A stretch of 64,000 bases of DNA from Paracentrotus lividus (taxonomy: Eukaryota > Echinodermata > Echinoidea > Camarodonta > Echinidae): assembly GCA_940671915.1 (NCBI GenBank), contig CALNVZ010003435.1:17301139-17365138 (forward strand), in the 5' to 3' direction. The translations under genes were made by a program, and so were the position numbers. Positions 34,301-44,695 of this stretch are shown here, in pieces. A model generated the notes under the pieces. That model did not search any database, was not told where the DNA came from, and worked only from the letters and a program-made list of their open reading frames with translations. Position 1 is the first letter of the stretch. Every line of letters begins with the position of its first letter.

Positions 34301-36420
34301 GACTTTTATGAGTAATTTCCATGATATACAGTTGTGCAAAATTGTTCATACCCCTGACATTTTTAAAGTTTTTTGAATTTTTGCTTTAAATAAATGAGAT
34401 TTCGTCAAACTTTTTGGTGATCAGTATGTTACCAACATCTGGACTATTAGGAAAGTTTGACATTTAGAGTAATTTGGTATTCCAGGGATATTTTATGGAC
34501 AGATTTACGAAAAACACCATGTTCATAATTATTCATACCCTAGGGGTACCCAGTCCAATTTCTTATCAAATAACCAGGGGCACATATTATTTACTTCAAT
34601 AACCATCTGAAATAGTTTTTGCAAGAGTCTATAGTCTTTCTTTATGGCTTCTGTGGGCTCTGGCCCATGTGTCCTATGGAAAATGTCCAGGCTAAGTCAG
34701 GTTGCATGGTCTTTGAGCCATCCTGTGAGTCTCAGCCTCCCAAACCCTTTATTATTGGTTTCTTGTCAGGACTTTGAATTTTTCACTCAGGAACATTCAT
34801 TTCAATGTTATTGAAATGAAATAACCGTTCTACCTACACTTTTAAGTCCCTGATTCAACACTCAAGTGCTTTTTTTCATAAGCACCAGATGTAAGACACT
34901 TGGGAAAAAGCTACCATGGGCATGACTAAAAGTGCAAGTTGTCTCCTTGAATTGCCAAATAAGTATACTAAGAGGCCTACAACAACCCACAGATCACAAT
35001 TAAGGTTGGAATGGATACCACTGACCAGCCAGAGACGAAGCTGCCAAAGAGCGAATACTACGTAGAGGATATCTATACAGACATTCCCAATATGGGCTCC
35101 AGTTTTGCAGTCAGACCCACCGGGAGGCCTGTAGACAGTTCTTGAGCTCATTTAAACCAGAATTTTAACTTTTGGACTAAAATTATATAAGCTGAAGAGA
35201 GGAAATTAGAATTTACGGGTGATATGGACTTTCTTCAATTTGGCAAAAGAAAGATGAATCCTTCAGTCTAAAGAACAGTGTCCTGATTTTGGCACATGTT
35301 ATTCACATAGAACTGCTATTGGGGATTATCATTGCTGGTAGCACTGGGAATCTGTTCAGAATAGGAGGCATCCCGGTGAAGACATTTTTGTAAAGATCCT
35401 GGATGAAAACTTGCAGAAGTATGCTTGTAAATGTTACCTGGGACACCATTGGACTTGTCAACAGGACGAAATTCAGAAGCATATGGCCAAGTTAGTCATG
35501 TAGTAGTTCAAGGACAATCATAATGAATGATCTTGAGAGGAATATTCGATGATATGACAAGAATCCCTTAAGAAATGTGTCTGGAAGTTGAAGACTCACA
35601 AAATGGCTCAAAGACCATGCAACCTTACACAGCCTGGACATTTTCCAGGGGACGCATAGGTCAAAACCCATGAAAGACATGAATGATGGTTCTTGACATT
35701 CGCAAGAACCATTTTATGTGGAAATTTAAATAAATAATTATAACCGAGATGATTAGATAATAAATTAGATTTGGCACCCTTATAGGGTATGAATAATTGT
35801 GAACATGGCATTTTTCGTAAATCTGTCAATAAAACACCCCTGGAATACCAAATTACTCAAAATGTCAAACTTTCCTAATAGTCCAGATGTTGGCAACATA
35901 CTGATCACCAAAAAGTTTGACGAAACTCATTTATTTAAAAGCAACATTAAAAAAACTTTTAAAATGTCAGGGGTATGAACAATTTTGCGGACAACTGTAC
36001 ATAGAAGACAATTCATGCTACATGTCATAATTCAATGCATGCAAGTTTGAATTTTCACTTGATTCATTTCTTTGTTCTTTGTTTCATTTTGATAGTGCCC
36101 TTCCCTACGAGACGGTGTATGCTACCATGTTTGATACATACAAATCGATTCTCACCCAGTATCGTGGCATGGTGTACAACGGAGACACAGATATGGCTTG
36201 TAACTTCCTGGGTGACGAATGGTTTGTAGAGTCTCTTCAGCTCAAGCAAAAGAACGATAGAGTACCATGGAAGGTCGGAGGTCAAATTGCGGGATTCGTC
36301 AAGGAGTTTGAAGGACTCTCCTTGGTAACCGTTAAAGGAGCAGGTCACATGGTGCCACAAGAAAAACCAGCACAAGCTTTACACATGTTCACCTCATTCC
36401 TACAGAATAAGCCTTTGTGA
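25379..36420 (+). CDS. CTSA: Cathepsin A / lysosomal protective protein (serine carboxypeptidase), complete nine-exon gene
   Basis: Lysosomal serine carboxypeptidase (family S10) that removes C-terminal residues and, in vertebrates, stabilises beta-galactosidase and neuraminidase. Coding exons: 25379-25563, 26133-26244, 28316-28453, 29380-29538, 30067-30158, 30912-30996, 31776-31946, 33411-33547, 36096-36420. All introns are GT...AG, all phases agree, total 467 residues (human about 480). Residues 1-27 form a signal peptide. [10 protein letters not shown] (78-87) supplies the oxyanion/substrate region, GESYGG holds nucleophile Ser175, GDTDMACN holds Asp392, and GAGHMVP holds His444. N-glycosylation sites occur at NAT, NFT and NVT. 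The start is AAAATGGCG directly before the signal peptide. Introns hold many repeats (entries below). Exons 8-9 are repeated, broken, at 49058-52189. Confidence 0.97.
26556..28097. mobile_element. CAGGGCGCTACAAACCC element, copy interrupted by a 1.1-kb insertion
   Basis: In cathepsin A intron 2. The left part matches 19004-19255 and the right part (from TTGCTATTAAGAACAAAATC) matches 19250-19360, so the two halves belong to one element split by an insertion at 26842-27963. It includes the same CTTGCCCGATCGGGCAA palindrome. The right end is less clear than in the intact copy. Confidence 0.7.
26842..27963. mobile_element. 1122-base insertion with 7-base target duplication
   Basis: AGTTGCT lies at 26835-26841 and again at 27964-27970. 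The uninterrupted copy at 19004-19412 has this word once, so the inserted segment is defined exactly. Its ends (GTAGCATAAAG... and ...CTTTCCTAAC) are not inverted repeats, and no coding sequence over 65 residues is convincing. The class is unknown. Confidence 0.75.
28474..28783. mobile_element. Foldback miniature element in cathepsin A intron 3
   Basis: The left arm (GTGGCCCGTATTAAGC ... GGGTAGCAAAATGTGTCACA) and right arm (TGTGCCACATTTTGCTACTC ... AATATGGGCGCGGCC) are imperfect inverted repeats of 70-90 bases around a spacer of about 150 bases. The left end lies only 20 bases after the exon 3 splice donor. No coding content. Confidence 0.6.
28870..29245 (-). repeat. Inverted copy of the dispersed repeat in the galactokinase intron
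   Basis: Read on the reverse strand this matches 2300-2930 and 9930-10560 in order, including CCAGTTGATTTTGGGTTTAAA, CTTTAAATTCCATCAAAGTA, TTCCTCCAAATG and CACACCTCTGAAATATT. It shows that the galactokinase intron and the cathepsin A intron share a mobile repeat of unknown type. Confidence 0.7.
31248..31490 (+). mobile_element. 5'-truncated non-LTR retrotransposon, reverse transcriptase C-terminal tail
   Basis: Bases 31248-31406 encode 52 residues to a stop, with the cysteine pattern [17 protein letters not shown] followed by [13 protein letters not shown]. This is the C-terminal tail typical of the open reading frame 2 product of jockey/RTE-like non-LTR elements. A short 3' segment ends in GGACGCGAAAGAAGAAGAAG, a common end for these elements. 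The polymerase domain itself is absent, so it is a dead 5'-truncated insertion in cathepsin A intron 6. Confidence 0.7.
31947..32290 (+). repeat. 41-base minisatellite beginning at the exon 7 splice donor
   Basis: Units of exactly 41 bases run 31947-31987, 31988-32028, 32029-32069 and 32070-32110; a fifth is split by a miniature element (32132-32238) and continues to about 32290. Each unit starts GTAGAAT (the first GTAAAAT) preceded by AG in several copies, so it repeats a donor-like AG|GTAGAAT. Confidence 0.9.
32132..32238. mobile_element. CAGTGGCGGATCC miniature element inside the minisatellite
   Basis: Begins CAGTGGCGGATCCAGGATTT and ends TACGCCACTG, 107 bases. GTTAT occurs directly outside both ends (32127-32131, 32239-32243). 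It interrupts the fifth 41-base unit and is therefore younger than the array. Confidence 0.75.
33575..34245 (+). repeat. G-rich minisatellite in cathepsin A intron 8
   Basis: More than twenty units of about 25-35 bases built on GGTAAGGCAACTATCTCTTAGTA followed by 4 to 20 G. The longest G run is at 33585-33608. It is strongly G-rich on the coding strand, so G-quadruplexes could form in the pre-mRNA; that is inference. The counterpart in copy B is about 49237-49925. Confidence 0.9.
34329..35997. mobile_element. Tc1-like element with long inverted repeats
   Basis: The termini CAGTTGTGCAAAATTGTTCA and its inverted partner ending GCGGACAACTG are each bordered by TA (34327-34328, 35998-35999). The inverted arms extend about 230 bases (34329-34560; 35765-35997), with a second TTATTCATACCCTA-type motif at their inner edge, the IR/DR layout known in Tc1 elements. 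The middle of about 1.2 kb shows no open transposase frame in either copy, so it is inactive. The counterpart in copy B is 50017-51756. Confidence 0.8.
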
Positions 36421-36636
36421 TAGTAATACCCAATCGTCTTCATTTTTCTAGAGTTGAATGCTGACTACTATCGTTGCTTGGCTGGTAAAACCTTATATCT
36501 CAAAAATGTTGAATGTTCAGGGGAGCGGCCAATGCACTATTACATGTGGGATTGATTTTCCTTTGACACACTGCAGTGGCTTTATTTTTAGTGTAAGAGA
36601 GCTAGGATTTGGACACGACATCACTTGAGTGATCAC

Positions 36637-36794
36637 CTGGGGGTGTTTCATGAAATGACTTGTTGGACATTTTATCTGACAAGTCCTGTTTTATCCGACA
36701 ATTACCATAGTAACAATGCCTACAATCAAAATCAAGTAAAGATGTCAGATCTGACAACTTGTCAGACAAGAAATGTTAATGAAACGCCCCCTGG
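36637..36794. mobile_element. Miniature inverted-repeat element, GGGGGTGTTTCATGAAATG family
   Basis: The left end CCTGGGGGTGTTTCATGAAAT is the inverted match of the right end ATGAAACGCCCCCTGG, with inner arms TTATCTGACAAG / CTTGTCAGACAAG. About 158 bases. A related end, TTTGATGAAACGCCCCCC, lies at 43660-43678 beside SRCR exon 2. Confidence 0.7.
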
Positions 36795-36837
36795 AGTTCA
36801 ACCCAAAAATGTGATTTCCTTTAAAATTTAAAGTCCC

Positions 36838-37400
36838 CGACCGGACCGAGAAATGAAAACCCAAATTACATATAAAACGAAAGCTAATAATTTTACATAA
36901 TACAACAATTCCCAATTTAAGGGTTTTTATTATCCATCTAGAAAGTATTTCATTAAAAAGGTGATCAAACCTCAACCAGGCCATCCCTCCCAAATACCCG
37001 AAAAATTACCCCGATTTTAATGGCGCGGCTAATGACGTCAAAAGATGTTAACGGAATGCCACATGCTAAATGCTGAAGGAATTTGCACTTTCATTTCATA
37101 ACAATAGGATTCTAGCTCACATGTGGTCTATTGTTCTGACATAGCAATACCAACGTGTTTTCTAAAGGCGGAACCCAATCATGCCTGGTCGTAGCATTCC
37201 CTTAACATTCTTTGACGTCATCACCCTCGCCATTAAACTAGGGGTAACTTTTCGAGTATTTGTGAGGGATAGCCTGGTTGAGGTTCGATCATCTGTTTAT
37301 GAATACTGTTATGAAAATTGAATTTATTTTATGTGTAGTTATGTTATACGCCTACTTAGCTTTCAATCGATTTAAGGTTGTATTTACCCCGTCCACGATC
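36838..37400. repeat. Inverted repeat / foldback element downstream of cathepsin A
   Basis: GGTGATCAAACCTCAACCAGGCC, then ATCCCTC and CAAATAC (about 36960-37000), is mirrored by GTATTTGTGAGGGATAGCCTGG and GTTGAGGTTCGATCATC (about 37255-37292). Weaker pairing continues outward (GAAAGCTAA / TTAGCTTTC). No coding sequence. Confidence 0.55.
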
Positions 37401-37635
37401 TTTAAGATATGAGGTTTTATCAGCCAAGGGACGATTTGAGGCATTGTTGTTCCTATAGGTTAACAACCTGATGTGACCCTAAGGTGCTTGCGACGCAGAG
37501 TCATAGCTGGTTGTGAGTGCGTAATAGCTGATGGAAACAAATTTATGATTTAGATTTTAATATTTTATATACAGAATATGTAACAAATTTTTAAAATGAG
37601 AGACATATCTTAATACTAATGAGAAGATCCTATGT

Positions 37636-37745
37636 ATGCGGACAACTTTCCCCTGGGAAATTACCCCCAGAAATAGGGTTATGGTTGTGTGTAGAGTTAG
37701 GGAGTAGTTTTCCAGGGGCAACTGTCCAGGATTAGTCATCCTAGA
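37636..37745. repeat. Small inverted repeat, CCCCTGGACAATTACCCC family
   Basis: CCCCTGGGAAATTACCCCCAG, an AGGGTTATGGTTGTGTGTAG centre and TTTTCCAGGGGCAACTGTCC, followed by CCTAGAACC, match the elements at 6234 and 13900 in order. Confidence 0.6.
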
Positions 37746-39368
37746 ACCTATCCTGACAATTAAAAAATATCAGCAGTTTGATGGGAGGACCAAAAAACTA
37801 TATGCATTATCAAGTAATATATAACCTAAAGAAATCATGCATGCTACCCATAGACGGGGGTTGGTTGTTATGGAAAGGTATTTTTTCACACCTTCCCTGG
37901 GACCTGGCCACGTGTTAATGGGTGGGGTTGCCCGCTCCCTACTGTATTGTTGGTTTGTGACAACGTCGAATATGAAGCGAATCCATGATTTCCTCGAAGG
38001 TCATATCTCATTGACCCGTGTGTTAAAGGGATTCAGTAGCTTTCCAAAACAAGTGCGAGAGGGAACAAAATTAGTCAAATCCTATTGCTCTGAGTGTAAA
38101 AACAAACTACTGAAAATTTCAGAGCAAATAGATGTCAAATAGTACCTTAAAATAGTGAAAACAAAGCTAGGACTACGGCCTTGCGCGATCAAATCGCCAC
38201 CTCGGTGCACTGCTCTGTCGCGAGCACCAGTGGCGTCTTGCTCAACAGGCTGATTGGGGACTTCATAACCCAGAAAATGCTAAATGTTCTGAGCCATGGC
38301 AGGAGGATACTGTTTCAAAAGCATTCGAAAATGGGTTTGAAAATCAGGGTATTAAATCGTAGAAATCTGGATATTGAAGCAAGCACTTCGTTTGTAAATT
38401 TCAGGAGGTTCCTGGCTGTCCTATATGTTTAAAATCATGTTAGCTAAATAAGCTATTTCAATAAATTATGATTTGAATTCTTGTTCAATGTTACTCCATC
38501 CCTTTAAAGCCTGATGCGAGCAACAGTGGAAAATAGCAAAATGTGCCTGCCTTGAGATGGCCTCTCCCGTTAAAAAAAGGATGGATACAACCAGATTTTG
38601 CTGTAACATACAGTCCAGATTAAATGTGTGCACATGTCTGTATATATCTCTCAGTGCATAGTTTAACAAGATTTCATTATAAAGAGGCAGCTGGCTTATT
38701 ATTTAAGATCTCATTATAACAGGGGTTGACTGTTAAAGTGAGTTTTCAATGTATTTCTATACACAGACTGAGGTGATGTAAATGTCGGAGCCAACGGTCG
38801 TTTTTATGCTTTTGCTGCATAAAAATACTTTTGTTGCATTAAAAACAACTCTTGGACTGTCCAAACTCGCAATTCGCAAACCTTCTTGAATTTGTTTACT
38901 GATGGAAATGAGTGTTGTAAAGAAAAGTCTCCATTGTTATTTGAATCATGTGCTTTCCACTACATGTACAACTGAGAAAAATCTCGGTATGATACAAATT
39001 ATCAATATAAATCTAGCTATAGAGAATTTTAAGTAAAAACCGTTACGAGAAGCAAAGGTTAATACGATTGTGGTTTCAGTGTAAAGTCATATTTGCTATT
39101 TTATGGAATACAATTTTGTAGTTATTGTATGTGGTTTAAACAGAAGGACGCTTTAGGGCAAAAATTTGATTTTTGCGGATCGTAGTGTAATCGGCATATT
39201 TTTACTGTTTTATTATTGTCATACATAATGGGACAGAATTCTAGTACAATTGGATGATTGTGAACACCAGTGAAAAATTTGATATAGTCCCAGAATTATG
39301 ACAAATAATCCCCTTTTGCTAATGATATAACATATAGATTTAATAAAGATAGTCGAGTTTTCAACTGA

Positions 39369-39428
39369 TCCACACACACATACACACACACACACGTACA
39401 CCCACTCACACACACACACACACACACA
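39369..39428. repeat. (CA)n microsatellite
   Basis: CA repeats with a few interruptions; the copy B counterpart is at about 55315-55403. Confidence 0.95.
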
Positions 39429-39767
39429 AAACAAATTCATGGCGTTACAATTAACTTTGTCACACGCTGCTATCACCTGACTGTACTAGAATTTAATGTC
39501 TCGTCATGCTTTGCAGTGCAAGAAGTGTAAGTGCAAGTAGTAGAAACCCTGTGAAAATTGGACAAAATGTGTGCAAAATGCAATCTTGATTGAATTTCAG
39601 TATTAGAATTACTGATGAGGCAGCTTTATGATCCATATTTTAATGTAATTAATTACCAACAATGAAAAAAGTAGAATACAATAATAATGCATGATTTTAA
39701 TATAGCATTATAATAGACCATGTAATAGACATCCAAATTAATTACGCTTATGTAAAAATTACAACAC

Positions 39768-39937
39768 ATATCGTCGGCTGGGAGCCAGAAGGGCGCTATT
39801 GCAGATCAAGGATGTTCCGTTTGGGACCAGAAGGGCGCTATTACCATTGACTTTGTACAGTAATAGCGCCCTTATGGCTCTCAACGGAACATCTTTAAGA
39901 TACATTAACGCCCTTATGGCTCCCAACAGACGATATA
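39768..39937. repeat. Perfect-ended hairpin repeat, AGAAGGGCGCTATT family
   Basis: The left arm (ATATCGTCGGCTGGGAGCC to GGGCGCTATTAC, 39768-39844) pairs with the right arm (GTAATAGCGCCC to GGCTCCCAACAGACGATAT, 39860-39937) around a loop of about 15 bases. Each arm itself contains two copies of a unit with AGAAGGGCGCTATT. It is a miniature inverted-repeat element that would transcribe into a long hairpin. Confidence 0.8.
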
Positions 39938-41079
39938 CAAAGAGTCATAATATATAAAACCAATAAATTGGAATGCAATAAACGATAAACTAAGAATGAA
40001 ATATTGTTTTCATTCAATATCATAATTGTAAAAGGCATTGTCAAAATATTTTTAAGTCAAAATGTAAATATTAAACTGCAAAAACACTCAACATATTAAC
40101 CCTCTTTATTAACCTGGAAAGGGTAACATAATTAAAAACAGTTATGGATGCAGTAAAAGTTAACAGGCAAATAAACCAACAAAAAAGGGGCCCCAAAATG
40201 TATTCGATCAAACGATCAAGGAACCACATGAAGACATGGCAGATGTTGTGGCCCATTCTCTGTATTGTAAACTGGGCATATTATGCTTGTTAATTTGCCT
40301 GTTAACAGCATATACATTTTCGGCGTGTTTTGATACAAGTGTGTATATAGCAGTTTGCTGTTAATGTTGATTTTGTGTATTTTGCATTCTTTACTTTAGG
40401 GTATAATAACTCTTTATTAGAAAATAAACAGTACTCTCTTCTTTTTACAACAATTTACAATGTTTGTGGGTAGTTTTCTTCAGGAAGTTACACAAATCAG
40501 TTCTCTATAATTATAAGTATTAACAAAATTTAGAAATAATGATTTTTCAGAAAAAAAAGTATTTCAAAAGCCCGAGTAAAAATTGCATTGTGCCAAGTTT
40601 GATTGAAGCAAACCATGGCTTCCTGATCATTAATTGTTTGAGGTAAGCTTTCCTGAGTCCATTCACACTTGGGACGAAGGAGTACTTGAATTTCAAATGC
40701 AAGGGACTGCCTCTGCCCGAACTTGGTACGAGGCAATTTTGACAAATGTTTTCAAAAGCCCAAGTGCTCAGTCATCTATGACAGCACGGGTAGGAGTGTG
40801 ATATCACTAGACAGGATATGAATTACTCTGTAACATACAAAAGTCAATGTCGCATAATATTAAACGATTTTAATTTGAGGTTTTCAAAGTTAGGTGTTCC
40901 TTTTTTTGGAATACACTGTACAGGTGTGTCGCGTTGTACTGTCAGATAAACAAGATAAGATAAGATAAAGATAAGATTTTTAAAAAAATGGAAAGAAAGA
41001 AGATAATCAACTCTATAACGTTCATTCAAAGACCTAGTAGTAAGAGCAAAAGATTTTTTTTCTTTCCTCATTTTGAAGT

Positions 41080-44000
41080 TTATGCATGCGATAACGAATC
41101 GCTTGTCGATCCCAAATCAATGGATTGTGAAACATCAACAAGGTCGATGCTAGTTTCATCAGAATCATTGTTCAGACTGGATGCATTAACCTGATTATCA
41201 GGATTCTCAGATACAGTAATGCAGGGTAAGGATTGCTGAGCCTGAGCAACTCCGTTGATGGACTTGGAGGAGGAGGAGGAGGAGGAGGGGGATTGGAGAG
41301 ATTCCTTCTTTTCCTCTTCTTGCTTTTCAGCTGGTACGACGGGAGGTGACACAGTGGTCTGTATAGGCGTCATGGTTGCTGGTGCATGTATCAGGGATTG
41401 TTGTGATATCCCTACATGAGAAGAATGAGCAGTGTTATCTTCTGGTACTGTATTCTCTGGAATGGTAGTTGGTAGTTGTGGATCCACCATAGCGGTTGTA
41501 GGCCTATCAACATTATCACTGGCGGTTGCAGGATTATCATTAATGGTACCAGTCGGTAATGTCGCATTATTTGCTGGAGGTATTGTAGACATAATAGACT
41601 CATAAGCAGGAGGGAGGTCAGTAGGGTCGAACGGTGGGGGCGCTGTTCCAGGGAATGGCGGTGGATAAGGGAATCCAGGAGGAGTAAATACATCATCATG
41701 ATTATCACTTATGGTATAGGCGTTGTTAAAATGAGCATTGAAATGTTCTTCAGGGTCTGTTTGTCTGGTAGCACTGGCAGGTGATCTTCGAGTAGGACGA
41801 CGACGTCCTTGACGATGTCGTCTTTGATATCGTTTGTTGGAGGCTGCTTCACAAAAAATGTATTTAACACAGCAAAACAGAATGGAAGCCGCCAAGAGAG
41901 AAGCAATTACAATTCCAGTTATCTCTGCTGCGTCAAAATCACCTGCAAAGAATGTTGACATAAAAAGTTGTGTTTTAAATTCCTTTCAGAATAATTGAGC
42001 AATATAGAATTATGATCACCAAAATCTTACTTAGTTTATGGTTAATTTCAAACCAAATCCCAAGTTCTATTACAAGACATGTCAGAGTGGTGATTTTGAA
42101 ATTTAACTAGTCTATGTTTAATTTCAAGCCAAATCCAAAGTCTTATCGCAAGATATATCAGAGTGGTAATTTTGTTTTGTGCAGAGTGATAGAAAAAAAA
42201 AGCCGTATCATTTTGAAGTTGTCTTGTTTGTAGCATGAACATTTAATCATGGGGTTCATGATGTGTCTTGGTAGAGTTACCTACGAGCATTTGTTGGTAC
42301 CCATTCGATGTTTGCACGTCATCTTTGCATGCATTACTGAGTAACAGACAATCTTCAGAAGGCTGCAGAATCTGAATTATGCCAATTGATTAAAACAAAT
42401 GTTGAAAGAATATTTTTACACAGACCGTCTCCCACACACCCACACATACTCATCCACAAACACAGTAAACAATTTATAATAACATTTCCCCTTTTCTTAT
42501 CAAGCATTGATGTTTCGATTAAGGCTATCATTAAATTTTTGGGACGTAATTTGAGACGTAATAATTCATTAACTATTTGTAAGCGTGAGTGTGGGTGGTG
42601 TTGTGCTGGTGTGGATAAGTGTGTGTATGCAGAATCTGCATTGTGCCAAGTGGATAGATGAAGATTAAAACAAATTACACACAGACCCTCTCACCACACA
42701 CCCACACACACCCGTCCTCCCTCACACACACGCATCCACAAACACAGTAAACAATTCATAAAAACAGTTCCCCTTTTCTCATCAAGCACTGATGTTTTGT
42801 TTACAAGACCATCATTGAATTTTCCTGACAACTATTTCGTAAGTGTGTGTGTAGGAGTACGTGTGTGTGTGTGTTTTGTGTGTGTGTGTGTCTTTGTGCG
42901 TGCACATATGTAATAAATTCTCAATTTGTTTATTCTTCACCCAGTGCAAGTAAGATTTCACCGTCTTCTGAAGATTGTCTGTTATTCAGACATGCGTTCA
43001 AAGATCCAAATGAAAAGGGTACTAACAGATGCGAGGATGATGGCTCTACCTAGGCTTAATTATCATGAAACCCATAATTAAATGTTCATAGGTAAACATG
43101 TTCATAGGCATAAGAGACAACTTCAAAATGATAAGACCTTTTTTTCTGACTCACTCCATCCTATTGATTATACATGTCTATTTTAATCTGGACCTAAAAA
43201 TTACTTTGACTGTGGTGCCCATTCGACTTACAGAAGGTCGACTTATGCAGAGTTGACGGTATTATTAGTCAGAGGTTATTTTCATTTATACAGTGGAAAC
43301 TCATTATAACGATATCTGATACAAAAGGGTAATTTTGAGTTGACTGTAGTACCTACTATTAGTCAGCTAGTATTTTCATAAAAAACAGTGTTAACTCGTT
43401 ATATCGAGATGTGATATATAAAGAGGTAAATTTGCTGGTCTCGACTCTTTGTATTCTTTTTTTTTAAATCCTGATATAACGAGATTCCCGATATAACATA
43501 GTAACTTCTTTTATCCCAAAGACCTCGTTATAACGAGTTTCCACTGTAAGCTAAACTTGACATCATGGAAGCATCTCATTAAAGGAATTTTCTCTCAGCC
43601 AATCAGATGCAAGCATTTCAGTAGCTTATAACAGTTTGTCTGATAAAACGTCCGACAAGTCCTTTGATGAAACGCCCCCCTCCTCCCAGAAACTTACCCC
43701 TTTCGTCGCAATAGACCCCAGCGTCTTCGTTATGACTGCAATCGTGTGATCCCCAACCATTACTTGATAGACAGTCCTCTAGTCGAGCTTCACCACCTCC
43801 ACAGGCCATGTTATCAAGCCAGATCCACCCCTGGCCAGCACCAAAGTAACTCTTATAATAGGCTTTAGGTTGACTGTCAATGTATCCCAACTGTCGGCAT
43901 ACAACCTGCAAAGATAAGTAGGAATAGCTAGGGAGTAGTATAGGTTTTCCCGGTCAATTTCATTGTTTTGTCAATCAATTGCATGTTAGAGGCATTCATT

Positions 44001-44663
44001 TCCGGGAAAAACGCCCATACATCGAAATGTTACCAGTCATAATCATATTCAATCATCAAAATTAACGATTTTTGTGATTGATTTCGTATTTGCGCACTCT
44101 ACTTCACATAATAAGCATATACATTCGGTAATAACTATTCAATTTCGTCGACATTTCATTCCGTATACTCACATTCGCACTAATTTAAATGCACAAAGAA
44201 TGAAATTAAATAACTATATCCGAATTTGAACTTTGCGACCATTACTTTGTGTGCCTAAAAGCGAATTTGAGAGCATGAACACGACATTGTTTGACAAAAG
44301 TCAGTCTGTCGCATCAAACACACGAATTTGAACACACATTAAATGAAAACGGATGATAAATGTATGAATTTGGCCGGGAAAACCTATATTTACTGGTTTC
44401 ATTCATAATAAAAACATTGAAAATGGTGTGCTAGGTAAAATACATTTCATTACAAAACACCTTTTCTAAAGGAATTAATGATACCTTCGGCAGTATTATA
44501 AGCAAATCATTGCATGCATTTTCTAGATTACTTATGCATTTTCATATTGTGATTTTGTGATATCTTGCGTTATTATAATAGGCATTAAATTTTTCGTCCT
44601 TCGGCCTTTAAGAAGGTCATTATAGCATGGCCATAGCGGGTCAGCCTCCCATCAATTTTTTCG

Positions 44664-44695
<32 letters not shown>

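Larger units (their letters stand above)
36421..41079. other. Intergenic region between cathepsin A and the SRCR gene (convergent 3' ends)
   Basis: Both flanking genes end here. An AATAAA at 38459 and a reverse-strand AATAAA at about 40412-40417 are possible but unproven polyadenylation signals. Besides the repeats listed separately, there is a GATAA-rich tract at 40951-40975 and a pogo-like remnant (CTCATTATAACAGGGGTTGACTG) at about 38708-38730. Open frames at 37837-38142 and 38181-38432 match nothing I know and are not maintained in copy B. Confidence 0.6.

Noticed and set aside
37837..38432. Open frames of 101 and 83 residues downstream of cathepsin A
   Set aside because: No recognisable domain, no codon or splice support, and the frames are not kept in copy B.
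41943..41961. ATG at 41961 as the start of a 293-residue protein
   Set aside because: The first seven codons span an intron end (CTTTGCAG acceptor). The phase matches the upstream SRCR exon, so this is an internal 3' exon.
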